Shown here: in pieces, positions 1-10,206 of the stretch
Layout of the letters: every line of letters begins with the position of its first letter
How positions within the stretch are numbered: the first letter of the stretch is position 1
DNA from: Phymatolithon calcareum
Taxonomy: Eukaryota; Rhodophyta; Florideophyceae; Hapalidiales
Assembly (NCBI GenBank): GCA_977006965.1
Contig: OZ345353.1
Location: 558,001-622,000 of the forward strand
Direction of reading: 5' to 3'
DNA: 64,000 bases
Position numbers and translations under genes: made by a program
Notes under the pieces: generated by a model
Told to the model about the DNA's origin: nothing
Databases searched by the model: none
Seen by the model: the letters and a program-made list of their open reading frames with translations, nothing else

Positions 1-239
1 TTCCGCGACAATAGGAGGTCATTTAAGGAACTATTGGAGACCCAGAGGATCAATTAGTCTCCAACTCATCAATAAATTTCTAGATTTTTAGGCCCAGCTA
101 GAAGAGGGCTGCCTATAGCGGCTGCAATTAACATATCATAAGTGCACCTGTGCAAAGTGAGCATATTAGTAAATACTGTACGGCAAACTTGGTAAGTATA
201 GAAGTAAGAGTAAATTACGAAAATGACGACGAAGTTTGC
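1..239. other. Intergenic left edge with MITE-like remnant
   Basis: No gene is visible. Bases about 166-235 hold a degenerate inverted-repeat remnant: an AGTAAATAC segment followed by GGCAAACTT, and later AAAATGAC followed by AAGTTTGCC. The same words recur near 5.96-6.00 kb and 32.07-32.11 kb, so this is probably a decayed copy of a short dispersed element. Confidence 0.35.
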
Positions 240-1774
240 CTTCCCCCATACTAAAGCAAGTATCTATTTGTCTGTCTGTCTGTTTGTTTGTCACCGTCTG
301 GGCCTACTTAAATCTCATTGGATAGATGACTCTTCCCGTTCCTGAGTAGAAGCATATAACTGGATGAATCACGTTTCATGGGTGTTTCGAAATTTAGCGA
401 TTATCATACTGCGCGGCATAACCTGGCGCAGGGCACCCGTATTTAAAAAATCGCATTTGGCTCATGCGCGCGGCGAATAGAGTTTTTGTATGAAACATTT
501 TTCTGAACAACATTGATTTTTGCACGTAAAACGTTTTCGGCCAATCACATTCACGAACGGTGCTGGCGAGTGCCAGTCGGGTAACGTACCAATAGAATAC
601 GCGGAAAGGGACCGTTGCAAATAATGTTACCAATGAATTTGCACGTTACGCTTTTGTGAACTTATCCGTTAGCAATCAAACTTTTGCCTACTTAAGGTTC
701 CGCCGGCCCCCCCCCCCCACCGCCCACAAAAATAATTGGTGACTTTGTAGCGGGTTGGCAATTCGGTAGCTCGGAGCCATTGATCCCCCGGTCCCGTCTG
801 GCCTCCTTGGACCGTGCTGACAGCCCCTCTGTGAGTGCGTTCTGGAAGCTTACAGCGGTCCAAGGGCCTCGGATTGCGGGGGATTTCGGACCGCTGTTGA
901 AGTCCGAAGAGCCAGTTGGGGTGCAGGGATAGGCGCTGCGTATTCTCCCATGTCCGTTGTCGTATCCGAATGCGCGAGCGTGTCCTGAAGGATCTAGGGG
1001 CACGTGAGTCATCTGTCGGAGCCCGGAGCGCTGTCCCGCCGCTGCGAGAGGGAGTTATCTTCCACTTGCACGGAGCGACCTTGCCTAGGGGTGTGTGGCA
1101 GGCATCCCTTGGAAGCTTCGTTTGGTGGGTGCGCGTCAGCAAGAGGGGAAGCAGGGCTTGCGAAAGCAAAACGAGCGGCAAATGGCGGACTCCGGAGAGA
1201 GGGACGTGTGTTGGTTGTCCAGGTCAGTCAGGGGCACGGTCCGGGGAAGGTGCACTGCCGGTGGCAGGTACCTAAAAATCTCAAACCTCCCTAAATCCAA
1301 AGGAGAATCGCTCAGCTCCCAAAGGTTGAAATAACAGGCGCGGCCTGTCTGTCAAAATACACTGAGCGACGCGAAGACCAGCTCTAACAGAGTTCGAGTA
1401 CGCAGTGCAAGCAAAGTCAGTGTTACGGTCGGCTCTTTTCTCATTTTTCTGAAGAAGATTCAGGCTCCCGCCGGACGGAGTCTGCGCAAGGACCGTTGCA
1501 CCGAAGTGGTGGTTTTTGATTCCGAGGGCTGTGTCGTTTTCGCTCTCAGGGTAAGCGCAGTCTGTCTGGTACCGCCGGCGCCATTAAGATCGTTTGGCAG
1601 ACTCTGCATATCTAGAGGTGAATTGAGAACCCTTGGGCACACTTTTCGAAGGCCATCAACCTCGTGTGCAGCGAAGCAGATATTTGAAACGGTAAAGTGA
1701 GTGGTATTACTTTTGAGTATTACTTAGAGCCAAGAATTGCCCGGAGAGATATCTGAAGAAGAAGAGAGATAAGT

Positions 1775-2530
1775 ATGTCGGATGATGACATTGTTCCCCA
1801 ACCTCCTCGAAAGGTGCAAAAGGTGACTGAGGACCAACTGCACCGGCGTCGAGAGAGAAATGCGGAGGCTGCACGAAATACGAGAGCGCAGGAGAATCCT
1901 GAGCAAAGCAGATTGCGCTTGGATGCTGCCACTGCGGCCGCGAGAGCTAGACGAAGGCGGAAAAGCTCTGAGCAACGCAGATCGCGCTTCGATGCTGCTG
2001 CTGCGGCCGCAAGAGCTAGACAAAGGCGGGAAAGCTCTGAGTAACGCAGAACGCGCCAGGATGCTAATGCCGCAAACACGCGTATAACGCGAGAGCTTGA
2101 GAATCTTTAGCAACGCAGGTCGCGCTGGGATGCTGATGCTGCGGCCGCGAGAGCTATACGAAGGCGGGAAAGCTCTGAGCAACGCAGAACGCGCCAGGAT
2201 GCGAATGCTGAAAGCGCACGTATAACGCGAGAGCTTGAGAATCCTGAGCAACGCAGAACGCGCCAGGATGCTAATGCTGCTGCCGCAAGAGCTAGACGAA
2301 GGCGAGAAATCTCTGAGCAACGCAGAACGCGCCAGGATGCGAATGCTGAAAGTACGCGTACAACGCGAGAGCTTGAGAATACTGAGCAGCGCCGAGCCCG
2401 CTTAGACTCTGTCAATGGAGCAACTCGAGCTGCAAGGAGTCGCGAAACGCAGCTAACAGCTGATCGCCGCCGGGCGGGAGATCGAGATTCTGCAAGAGCT
2501 CAACGGAGAATCATTACCGTCTTCAACTGA
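1775..2530 (+). pseudogene. Helitron protein N-terminal region (A copy)
   Basis: The reading frame opens with ATG at 1775 (MSDDDIVPQPPRK) just after GATATCTGAAGAAGAAGA, a context identical to Helitron B. It encodes Arg/Ala-rich repeats of the kind SEQRRSRFDAAAAAARAR, typical of the basic repeat tract that precedes the zinc-binding region of many Helitron proteins. The frame stops at 2042-2044. The repeats go on in other frames to about 2500, so the coding sequence is broken by indels within the array. No Rep domain is present. Role in transposition is inferred from family knowledge. Confidence 0.6.
1860..2470 (+). repeat. 69-bp coding tandem repeat (23 aa unit)
   Basis: Degenerate tandem units of about 69 bp. 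Each carries the words TCTGAGCAACGCAGA, GATGCT(G)n and GCCGCAAGAGCTAGA and encodes an Arg/Ala/Glu-rich 23-residue helix. Some units carry a variant with CGCGAGAGCTTGAGAAT. Length changes between units account for the loss of reading frame in the Helitron A protein. Confidence 0.7.
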
Positions 2531-2583
2531 AAAAAGGATTTATAGTGATGCTGCTTCGCAATTTATGTCCTCAGAAATGACAA

Positions 2584-2952
2584 GTGAACTGGGTAAGGTA
2601 CATCGTGGAGGGCATGTCGAACAATCTCTTGCACTTGAAGGTTGCCGTATGGTCTCATGCCGGAAGTCGACTCACTCTTCCAAGAGTTCCATGCGGTCCA
2701 GGATATGACACATTTCCTGTACCGGGGTTCAAGAGAACGCAGTTTCCTGTGCGTGTCTGTTTCGGAATGACCATCAATAAGGCACAAGCACAGTCATTCG
2801 GAGGGAAACTTGGACTTGACTTATCGGATGACTGTTTTGCCCATGGTCAGCTCTACGTTGGTGAATCAAGAGTAACAGATCCGAGAAATCTGACGGTGTG
2901 TACCACGCGGACAGATAACAAGACCCGTAACGTAGTTTACAGAGAAGCATAG
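2584..2952 (+). pseudogene. PIF1-like Helitron helicase, C-terminal fragment
   Basis: The translation contains QFPVRVCFGMTINKAQAQSF, then FAHGQLYVGESRVTDP and finally RNVVYREA. This matches the C-terminal motifs V-VI of Helitron PIF1-family helicases (FPVRLAFAMTINKSQGQ.., HGQLYVALSRV, NVVYKEV). Only about 120 residues remain. The Walker A and B motifs are absent and there is no ATG at the start, so this is a stump left by an internal deletion that joined it to the N-terminal repeat region. It cannot encode an active helicase. Confidence 0.85.
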
Positions 2953-3112
2953 TCGAATACTTCGTAGTGTTAAATAAAGGTTCCATTTCATTGTGATTCA
3001 TTTTCGTTCGCTTTATTAGTATGTAAAGTAGATCAACTTTAGATAGAGTGAGTACGGTAAAGCAATATTATGATTACACATATCTCGCAATATTATACTA
3101 ATCACACATCAT

Positions 3113-3126
3113 AGGCGCGAAGCGCC
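3113..3126 (+). other. Helitron A 3' hairpin
   Basis: GGCGC-GAA-GCGCC forms a 5-bp GC stem just before the inferred right end. Helitron B has a near copy (GCGC-GAA-GCGT) at about 5331-5342 in the same relation to its end. A short GC hairpin near the 3' end is a known Helitron terminator feature. Confidence 0.6.
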
Positions 3127-3220
3127 GACTCGGAGCCCCTTGTCCCCTACTACTAAAATCGCTGTCTGTCTGTGTGTGTGTCTGTCGGTGTCTCTTTTGA
3201 TTCTCATTGGTTACATTTTT

Positions 3221-3528
3221 ACAAGATAAGGTTCAACAGAGTGGATACGCGCTGAGGTGAGAGATCACTCGGCAGTCCCCAGTTTTCTTCTTTTTGTGCA
3301 ATATCTATTGGCTATATGCAGTAACAAGATAAGGTTCAACAGGGTGGATACGCACAGAGGTGAGGGATTACTCGGAATCCCTAGTGTTTTTCTTTTTGTG
3401 GGAAATCTATTGGCTGTATGCAGTAACAAGATAAAGTTCAACAGGATGGATTTGTACTGAGGTGAGAGATCACTCGGCAATCCCCAGTGGTCTTCTTTTT
3501 GTGGGAAATCTATTGGATGTATGCAGTA
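3221..3528 (+). repeat. About 102-bp tandem repeat, three copies
   Basis: Units begin with ACAAGATAAGGTTCAACAG at 3221, 3324 and 3426 (periods 103 and 102). Each continues with GAGGTGAGAG/GAT..CTCGG and CTTTTTGTG(G/C)..ATCTATTGG. The array lies in the 5' part of Helitron B and is not coding. Confidence 0.8.
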
Positions 3529-4585
3529 ACGTTTACATTTTGTCATGTCACTGTGTTTGTCTGTTACATAAAATTACTATATATGTCCGTTACAAGTTGT
3601 GTGCGTGCCCGTTACACGTTTCGAGCTTGAGTGCTGTATTTAAGGGAGTCAGAAATTTTTGCCGCGCGAGAAATATATTGGTAGACTTTGTTCCGGGTTG
3701 ACAATTCGGCTGTTTGGGACCACTTGGTCCTCGGACCGGACCGTTCGAGGACTCTGGACTGTAATTGATGTTTTTAATTAATTTGCTTTTTAATTTAATT
3801 AGCTTTTTAATTACCATATAAATAATTACGGTTCAAGGGACCAGTGGGGTGCAGAGATTGGCACTGCTACACCCCCATTCCGTTGTCGTACCTGGATGCC
3901 TTATGCGTCCATAAGGATCCGCGAGCGGACACGTGGGGTTCTGTTGGAGCCCGATTCGCCGTCCGGCCTCTACGAGATTGCGCTTAAAGGCTCTCTCTCG
4001 TGCGAAGTGATCTAGCCTAAAGGAGGACCTTGTAGGTGCTACTTTGCACGCTCTGTTTGGCGGGTGCGTGTCAGCAAAGGATAGCAGAGCCGCGGTTAGC
4101 GCCGGTTGGTTAGCACGGGAGGTAACCGTAGCTAACGGTTTTAAGACGCGCGTGAGAAGCAGACGGTGGAACCGAGGGAAAGCGCACTGCAGGTTGTAGG
4201 TGCCTCAAGATCTCTACCTTTTTAAATCCACGGGAACACCTCTCATATCCCAAAGGTTGAAAAAACAGGCGAGGCCCGCTATCCTGCGCTTGCACGTCGC
4301 ACAGGTCGAACGGTGTTTGAGTACACGGTGAACAAAAAAGTCAGGGGAAAGTGGTTTTTACTGAAGAAGATCCGCTGCGGCGAGGCGGTTGGTTGATATT
4401 TATGGAGAAGTCTGGCCGATACAGAATTTTACAATTCTATTGGTCGCCTTGGGGACCCCTCAACGAAAACTATCAACTTGCTTATAGCGAAGCAGATATC
4501 TTATAGGGTTAATTATGTAGGAGATTCGGCTATCGGTCGGCGCCAGAAGGGATCCCGAACAGATATCTGAAGAAGAAGAACAAGG

Positions 4586-5282
4586 ATGTCAAGTGCTCAG
4601 GACGACAGCTTGAGAGAATCTCGGGATGCTCAGCAGCGCTCTCGGAACGAGGAGCGAAGGAGAAGAAATCTAGAACGCAAAAGAACTCGAAAAGCAGTGG
4701 AGCAGCAGAACAGAGAACGTTATGTCTTGCTGCAGCTGCCAAGGCGATGCGAGTGTCACGTGCTCGAAAGAGTGCTGAACAAGCTCGAGCTCAGCAGGAA
4801 TCCAACAGGGAGGCTATGCAAGTGTCACGTTCTCATGAGACTGTTGAAGAAGCTCGAGCTCGCCGACGGGAAGATCGAGAAGCAACTCAGCTTGCAAGAA
4901 ACGTCGTTCAAGAAACATTGGGTCCCGTGGATTTCGGAGAGATGAATTTCGAGTGCAAGAATTGTCTCGCACTCCATTTTATGGCAGAGTGAAAAGTCGG
5001 CATCTCAATGTCTAATCCAGTGTTCTCTAATTGCTCTCAGGGAGACTGTATCACCACGGAGAATATTTCGTCACTGAAAGATTCTTAAGGCCTTTGAAAA
5101 AGATGTTGACAGAGAACAACACTGAAGCAGAAACGTTTCGTAGGAACATTGTGCGCTACAACAATGCTCTATGCATGGCCTCCGTGCACGCTAATTGGGT
5201 ATCCAGGGGTGAAGGGCAGTATGGATTCAACCCGACGATGACGCTTCAAGGCCTGGACCTAATATCTCAACACTATGTATAA
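4586..5282 (+). pseudogene. Helitron protein N-terminal/Cys region (B copy)
   Basis: ATG at 4586 (MSSAQDDSLRES) opens a basic repeat tract. Near 4720 the coding frame shifts, continuing as AMRVSRARKSAEQARAQQES up to LGPVDFGEMNFECKNCLALHF, the CxxC-type element of Helitron proteins. A further fragment at 5031-5282 holds ETFRRNIVRYNNALCMASV, the conserved Helitron motif ahead of the Rep domain. The pieces are in different frames, with a stop at 4990-4992 between them. It is clearly inactive and lacks Rep and helicase. Confidence 0.8.
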
Positions 5283-5357
5283 AACTCATATTAATTAAAA
5301 TAATATATCGAAATAAACAGACATCATCTGCGCGAAGCGTCGAAACGGAGCCACTTG

Positions 5358-5973
5358 TATTTACTAAAATGACCACGAAGCACCTGTGGTATTATGTCAC
5401 ACCTTGGGCAGTTATATTACACACAGTAAGGCACAATTCCCGAAAATATTCGTTCTAAGTTGTCCCATTTTTTGCGAAACTGTTTTGCTCCATTTTAATC
5501 AAATGGTCCCTCTGCCCTCTCTTTTCGCGACGACAGCAAACTTTCCTGGAATTATTCGATGATGGTAAACCCAACACAAGTTTCTGTCGATGCTGTTTTC
5601 GAGTCTAAGCCTAATCTTTAGTCAGCTTTGTCGACCCATGCTGCACTAAATGGGTTTCGTGTCGGCATTTTTCGCAGCACAAAACCGCAGCTATTTGTCA
5701 CTCAAATGGGCTCATCCAACCAAGAGTCTTCATGTGTGGCTTTCGAATCAATGCACCAGCTCGACCACCGAGCAATGGTTCGTTACGTGAGGGATATGTA
5801 ACAAAACAGGGTAGCGGTCGCGCAAGTTGTCCAGCCCCAGCGGTCCTCTTAGATTTCATTTCGCCAATAAATCTGACCCGACAAAAATCAGCTGCCCGAC
5901 ATTCCGAATGCTGACAGAACAGAGCAGTGTCATACATAACACCACAGGTGCTTCGTGGTCATTTTAGTAAATA
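5358..5973. mobile_element. 616-bp element with 33-bp perfect terminal inverted repeats
   Basis: Bases 5358-5390 (TATTTACTAAAATGACCACG.., ending CACCTGTGGT) are repeated exactly in inverted orientation at 5941-5973. A TA at 5362-5363 and 5968-5969 could be the target duplication of a Tc1/mariner-type element, which would place the ends at CTAAAATGACC. The inside carries no recognisable transposase, so it is a MITE-like non-autonomous element. It abuts the right end of Helitron B. Confidence 0.75.
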
Positions 5974-6047
5974 TGGTAAACTACGTTGTCATTTTAGTAA
6001 TTTCCTCTAAAAGTAATTTCCTGAATACATTATGTAGAGCCTCTGAT

Positions 6048-6735
6048 GCGTTTTCGCCTTCGGTAAGAAGAGTGGTGATGGCGTTGCCTTGAGCCCTCAG
6101 CTCTTCCGCAATCGATGCCTTTATATAGCCGATTCAGAGAGGCTTCCAGCACGCAAAATCTCTGAGAGCTCGGAACTCTCCAATGGCAAATAATCTATTT
6201 GTTACGTGTCTATCACCACTACAGTACGTGAAAATACTTCCAGGTATTTCCGAATCAAACCTGTTGGACAATCAGAAGGTTCCTCTCACACTCGAAGCAG
6301 CGAGATCAATTATCAAAACATCCGCTAAAACCGAGTCTGTCGCCATTCCGACACTGCCCGAAGAGCTACCCATATCACATAGACGAGCAGAGGTGATCTT
6401 GCACCAACTGATTGTGGAGTGCACCCCTATGGTGGCAGTCTTTAAGCACGGATGCAACAGGGACACCATTTCGTACGATCCAGTGTACAAGGCCTGCAAT
6501 TCTGGTTGCAAAGGAACTACAGAACACCTGATTTTACGTTGTAGTTGACGTTTGGTCTCCAGACGTAAGTTTATGGGTCGAGTTGGGACGAAAACCGTAG
6601 AGGAGCTATGCCGTGAGAGACCCCTAGCGATGCTAAAATTTCTGAACAATGAGAAGCTGTTGCAGAACAACTTCTGGCGCTCACCCTCCGTGTGAGCGAT
6701 TTCTTCCGCAATAAAGAAAGAAAGAGAGAAAACAC
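6048..6735 (+). mobile_element. 5'-truncated LINE, 3' end
   Basis: The frame at 6183-6548 ends in RRAEVILHQLIVEC..., CNRDTISYDPVYKACNSGC and TTEHLILRCS. This is the R..EV.L..L..GHT, C..C and EH.L..C pattern found after the RNase H domain in many non-LTR retrotransposons. A second frame continues with KTVEELCRERPLAMLKFLNN, the usual distal end of such proteins, so there is a frameshift near 6545. The element ends in an A-rich tail (AATAAAGAAAGAAAGAGAGA, about 6709-6732). Reverse transcriptase and endonuclease are absent. The left boundary is uncertain; a YIADSERLP segment near 6120 may be a scrap of RNase H. Confidence 0.65.
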
Positions 6736-6899
6736 TTCCAACCTCAACGCCTAATAAATTCACCGAAGTTCTGTGAATTGAACGACCAACATTACAAACA
6801 CGAAATCTGCCAAATAAAGATCTCCATACACGAAAAATATTTCCGGTGCATGATCGAGCGCTACAATTACAACTGTTCTCCTCTTCGGCGTCGTCCTTA

Positions 6900-7880
6900 T
6901 CAAGAGTTTGTCGCCACCGGTAATAACCCAGGCTTTGTCGTTCGCCTAATACCTGTTTTCGACGCTCTCTGGTGCTCAGCCTTTTCTATTTCTTCGTCCC
7001 ACGACTCGACAAATAAGCGAGCCAAATCCTCCGCATTCTCCGCTTGTTCAGCGATGACGGACAGAATGCTCGCAAATGCTAGTGTTGCGTGAGAAAACTC
7101 GACCGTGACGAGTTGGAAAACCTCCGGCTTTACCGGCACCCCTGAGAACCACGAGTCAAAGGAGACATCATCCGGCCTGCAGCCGATTCGAATTCCGCGT
7201 ATTCCCTGGTAGCCTCTTCGAAGCGCGCCGCGCGTGCGAAGACGCAGCGGTAGCCTGAGAACCTCAATAGACTGCCTCGGGAGCCATGCATACAGCAGGA
7301 TTCCAAGCATGGCGTTGAGTCCGTCACCCCCTCGGCGCATGCCATACGCCACGTCGACTTCGTCCAGTCGTCCGAGTCGGTGATCGATCGACCAGTCCAC
7401 AAGCACTTGCTCATTGGGTCGCTCACGCGTCTCAACTTCGTCCCAGCCACTGTCAACAAGACTGCCCTGCTTAAAACACCGCCACTCGATAATGAACTTG
7501 CTGAGACCCAGCGACCCTGGGTAGCCAAAGCGCACCTTATCCGCCCTCAGAATACGCTGCACGACAACCGCACCGCCATCAAATAGGCGAAGACGCTCCG
7601 GTATCACAACAATCGATATGGACGCAGCAACGATTGTAGCAACGGCCGTCGGAACGCTTGCGCCGTGAAGATCGCGCAGAAAATGCTCAAGGATCAGTGT
7701 CGCCGCAGATATCATGATCAGAGCACATGTCAATACTGACCATGCAAGGTTAAAGTCGGCTGCCAAGCGTAGTCGGCGCTGGCTCGCGAACGAAAAGTAC
7801 TCCGCAGTCCACCATAAAAGCGCAATGCATCCTCCGAGTGTTACATCGTACGCCCACGCCTCCGTCTTCAACAGCGTCAT
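6900..7880 (-). CDS. Hypothetical membrane protein
   Basis: A 326-residue single-exon ORF with an ATG start (MTLLKTEAW) and no recognised family. The N-terminal third has three hydrophobic segments (about residues 12-31, 45-65 and 77-94), consistent with a membrane anchor. The remaining two thirds look soluble, with a Trp/Arg-rich stretch (KFIIEWRCFKQGS) and an acidic, helical C-terminus (AEQAENAEDLARLFVESWDE). It lies about 300 bp downstream of the TIR gene on the same strand. Reasonable amino-acid composition over a long frame supports a real gene; function is unknown. Confidence 0.6.
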   Translation of the reverse strand: MTLLKTEAWAYDVTLGGCIALLWWTAEYFSFASQRRLRLAADFNLAWSVLTCALIMISAATLILEHFLRDLHGASVPTAVATIVAASISIVVIPERLRLFDGGAVVVQRILRADKVRFGYPGSLGLSKFIIEWRCFKQGSLVDSGWDEVETRERPNEQVLVDWSIDHRLGRLDEVDVAYGMRRGGDGLNAMLGILLYAWLPRQSIEVLRLPLRLRTRGALRRGYQGIRGIRIGCRPDDVSFDSWFSGVPVKPEVFQLVTVEFSHATLAFASILSVIAEQAENAEDLARLFVESWDEEIEKAEHQRASKTGIRRTTKPGLLPVATNS

Positions 7881-8185
7881 TTCACGTTAGCGCAAGCCGG
7901 AAGCTACGTTAAGAACATCAAAGGTGGAGCAATCGACTGCAACGGGTGCAAGCCGCGGTGCTCGGTCGAGTACGGGAGGCGTCAATACGCACGGGAATCA
8001 GCTTTGCGACAAGACGCACTATTCCGCGAGACGAAACAATGAATGTCCGCTGGGTTGTAAACGTATTAACGGTATCATATGGTCTGTGCCGACTACTGTA
8101 TAAGCGCAAATTCCTATGGTATGCGCAGTTAAATTTTTTTACCATCTTGCAGCTTTTCTGTCAAGTACAGTATGCCATAGCGGTC
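7881..8185. other. Spacer between two minus-strand genes
   Basis: About 300 bp between the stop of the TIR gene and the start of the membrane protein gene. It should contain the 3' UTR and the next promoter. I see no conserved motif in it. Confidence 0.5.
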
Positions 8186-9120
8186 CTACTGTAGCTTATT
8201 CTTCGGCCCAAGCGACTTTTTCAGCCTCTTGCATTCCACCGATAACCCATCAGCAGAGATAAAAAATGACTGCACCAATGATTCCGTCTCCAGGTATCGC
8301 CTGCCTTCCTTATACAAGTCCAAAAGTGTCTGCCGAAGCTCGGACCCCCAATCCAGTTGGTTCGAATGCACCCACTTGCGCTCGTACGCCGCAGTAGCAT
8401 GGCGCTGTTTCTCAGCCGTCGCGCCATTTCGCAGAATGATCATCCCGTACAGCGGCGCCACGTTGTGCATGTTCACAACGTTATCCTCGCCTGCCCTCCT
8501 GAACGCGTCCAGCACGCTTTTAACATCACCCGGCAAGCCTAGCCTGGCTCGCAGCGCGGGAAGGTCATCTTCCGTGAATACACGCTGCAGTGCAAGCAGT
8601 GAATCCTGACGGGTACGTCCAAGAATTGTTGGCAGATGCTGGGGTGAAATGTCACCGTCGTCGCGTGTCCACGCGTGCCACACCAGCTCAGCCAGGCTTG
8701 CTGATGTCTCGGCGACAGTTGTCACTGAGATGTCCGAGCGCAGCGCAAAGTTAGAGAGTTCCGGGACGACTGCTCTCACCAGCTGGTTCTCCAGGATGGA
8801 GTCTACATTCGGCTCCAGGCAAACAAAGCGGAGCTTAATTTGAGAGTGAGAGTCCGAGTGCAAATTCAGAAACTCGCGCAGCTCGGCCACGCAATATGCC
8901 TGGCTGAAGAACTTCGATATGAGAAGAAAGAGGGCCACTCCGCCCGGTCGAGTCTGCAGCACAGCATCGAACAGTACATTGATCTCGCTCCGAGGTTATT
9001 CGCGCGCGTGCTAACAGCGTTCTCCGTTTTGGCGGCAAGCTGGGGCGTTGTGAAGCCTGGAGGGAGAGTTTTCGAGCCGTGAAAGCTGATGAAAAGGTCG
9101 ACGTGAATGTCCGGGTCCAT
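8186..9120 (-). CDS. TIR-domain protein, frameshifted
   Basis: ATG at 9120 starts MDPDIHVDLFISFHGSK, a typical TIR opening (VDLFISFHG = box 1). After NNLGA the frame must shift near 8990 to reach INVLFDAV and then GGVALFLLISKFFSQAYCVA-ELREFL, matching the TIR box 2/3 segment (GVALFLIS..F..S.WC..EL..FL). The frame then stays open to the TAG at 8186 with a C-terminal region of about 170 residues that I do not recognise (MHNVAPLYGMIILRNG..). TIR domains act as adaptors or NAD-cleaving enzymes in immune signalling; here the role is unknown. The shift is one base within CCTCGGAGCGAG and no plausible intron fits, so this is either a sequence error or a recent pseudogene. Confidence 0.55.
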
Positions 9121-9532
9121 TGAGGCGTTGCGGGAGCAATTGTAGTAGAGGCGACGGTGAAGCTCAGTGATCCGTGAAGGGAGCACTGTAGCATAGAATC
9201 CCAGTTCTTGGCAAGAAATTACGGTACAAGTACACCGGTTCTTGCAAACGGGGGTGCCCTAACGCTCGGGCAGTGTGTGAAAGTTTAATTGGAAAAATAC
9301 TATGATATGCTGTACAATATCGCCCTTGGTTCAGCACGCTGTTTGCACCACAACGCGTTGTGAAGCTTGTGAGTTGCCCGTCGTTACTGTATGGTACGTA
9401 GTCTAAACAGACGTTGGTTTCAATTTTCCCCACCGGAAATATTGCGGGGATCGAAACATGCGACGTTCAAGCAATAAGCCATTGACTGAGGATGGAGGAC
9501 AATGGTTTCAGAAGGTGAATAAAACTTATGAC
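9121..9532. other. Spacer upstream of the TIR gene
   Basis: Between the STN1 stop (9533) and the TIR start (9120). It holds no supported gene. It presumably carries the STN1 3' UTR and the TIR promoter. Confidence 0.5.
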
Positions 9533-10164
9533 TTAAAGATTGCGGGATGAGCTCATCAGGTTCGCTTGCGAATCAGCAGGGACAGAAATATTATATTCAA
9601 GAGAATACACATTGCGATGCACGGCGGCGAGATCAAGCCACCACATGAGCTCGGCGTCTGGTTTCGATGCCAATTGAATTCGAGACGCTACGACGCATGG
9701 TGTTCCTTTTTTCCATTCCAGCTTACCACACACCTGGGCAAACTGCCCAAGGCTAATGCAAAGGCCATCACCGAGCACTTCCTTGCCGGAGCTGTTCCAG
9801 TACATGCAATGTGCCGTACCGGTTCCGTCATCTAGTATAAATCGCGTCATCTGTGGCAGATTGGACAATGGGGAGCAGTGTCAGTGTTTGAGAGTGCCAG
9901 AAATGCCAGAGCATGGACGTGGCGAAAGCCAACGCTCACCTTTCTATATTCTTGCTTTTGTACAACAATGCCTGCGATGGACACAAGTCTGACAGGACGA
10001 GGCTCTGAGCGCTGGTTAAAATGATAAAAGTAAACAGGGGGGTCTTGCAAACCGGTGCCTCTGCCAGGCACCATAGACTCTAGCATCCGTGCAAGAATTT
10101 TTACGTTGACATGGAACAGAGGGTCAAGACCCCACAGAATGGGCTTTTCGATAAAGTTTTCCAT
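9533..10164 (-). CDS. STN1: CST complex subunit STN1 (OB-fold)
   Basis: Two exons on the minus strand, 10164-9940 and 9850-9533. An 89-nt intron (9939-9851, GTGAGC..CCACAG) splices in phase 0, giving a 179-180 residue protein. Exon 1 has ILWGLDPLFHVNVKIL, the STN1 N-terminal signature, then VYFYHFN..PVRLVSIAGIVV. Joined to exon 2 it reads QEYRKMTRFILDDGTGTAHC, aligning with the STN1 OB-fold strand pattern (VLGTVV....F...DDGTG.I.C..W). STN1 works with CTC1 and TEN1 at telomeres and in fill-in DNA synthesis. Like plant STN1 it is short and lacks the C-terminal winged helices of animal STN1. The start is ATG at 10164; a longer frame upstream has no ATG. A Myb/SANT gene follows on the same strand. 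Confidence 0.8.
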
Positions 10165-10206
10165 CAAGAAGTCTTGCCCCCTACGCAACAAAAGAAAACG
10201 ACCGAG

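Larger units (their letters stand above)
240..3147 (+). mobile_element. Helitron A, internally deleted
   Basis: A rolling-circle transposon relic. It holds a long conserved leader, the repeat-rich N-terminal part of a Helitron protein (from about 1775) and, directly after, only the C-terminal end of its PIF1-like helicase (2584-2952). The Rep and main helicase parts are missing, so it is a deletion derivative. The left end lies near a GTCTGTCTGTCTG microsatellite (about 270-292). The right end follows a GGCGC-GAA-GCGCC hairpin. Helitron B (3148-5366) has a homologous leader: both share words such as CCAAAGGTTGAAA and GATATCTGAAGAAGAAGA at matching places. Exact termini are inferred from comparing the two copies; I did not see a clean TC..CTRR pair. 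Confidence 0.7.
3148..5366 (+). mobile_element. Helitron B, internally deleted
   Basis: A second Helitron in tandem with A. It starts at TACTACTAAAATC followed by a GTCTGTCTGTGTG tract and ends after a GCGC-GAA-GCGT hairpin. The leader (about 3650-4580) is homologous to the Helitron A leader. The protein region (4586-5282) keeps the N-terminal repeats, a Cys motif and the conserved FRRNIVRYNNAL motif, but no Rep or helicase. A and B are diverged from each other, so they are separate subfamilies rather than a recent duplication. Termini are approximate. Confidence 0.7.

Noticed and set aside
669-1294. Overlapping ORFs on both strands in the Helitron A leader
   Set aside because: The same leader in Helitron B does not keep these frames, so they are chance ORFs in conserved non-coding sequence.
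6272-6763. 163-codon minus-strand ORF opposite the LINE end
   Set aside because: The plus strand carries the LINE C-terminal motifs; the minus frame has none.
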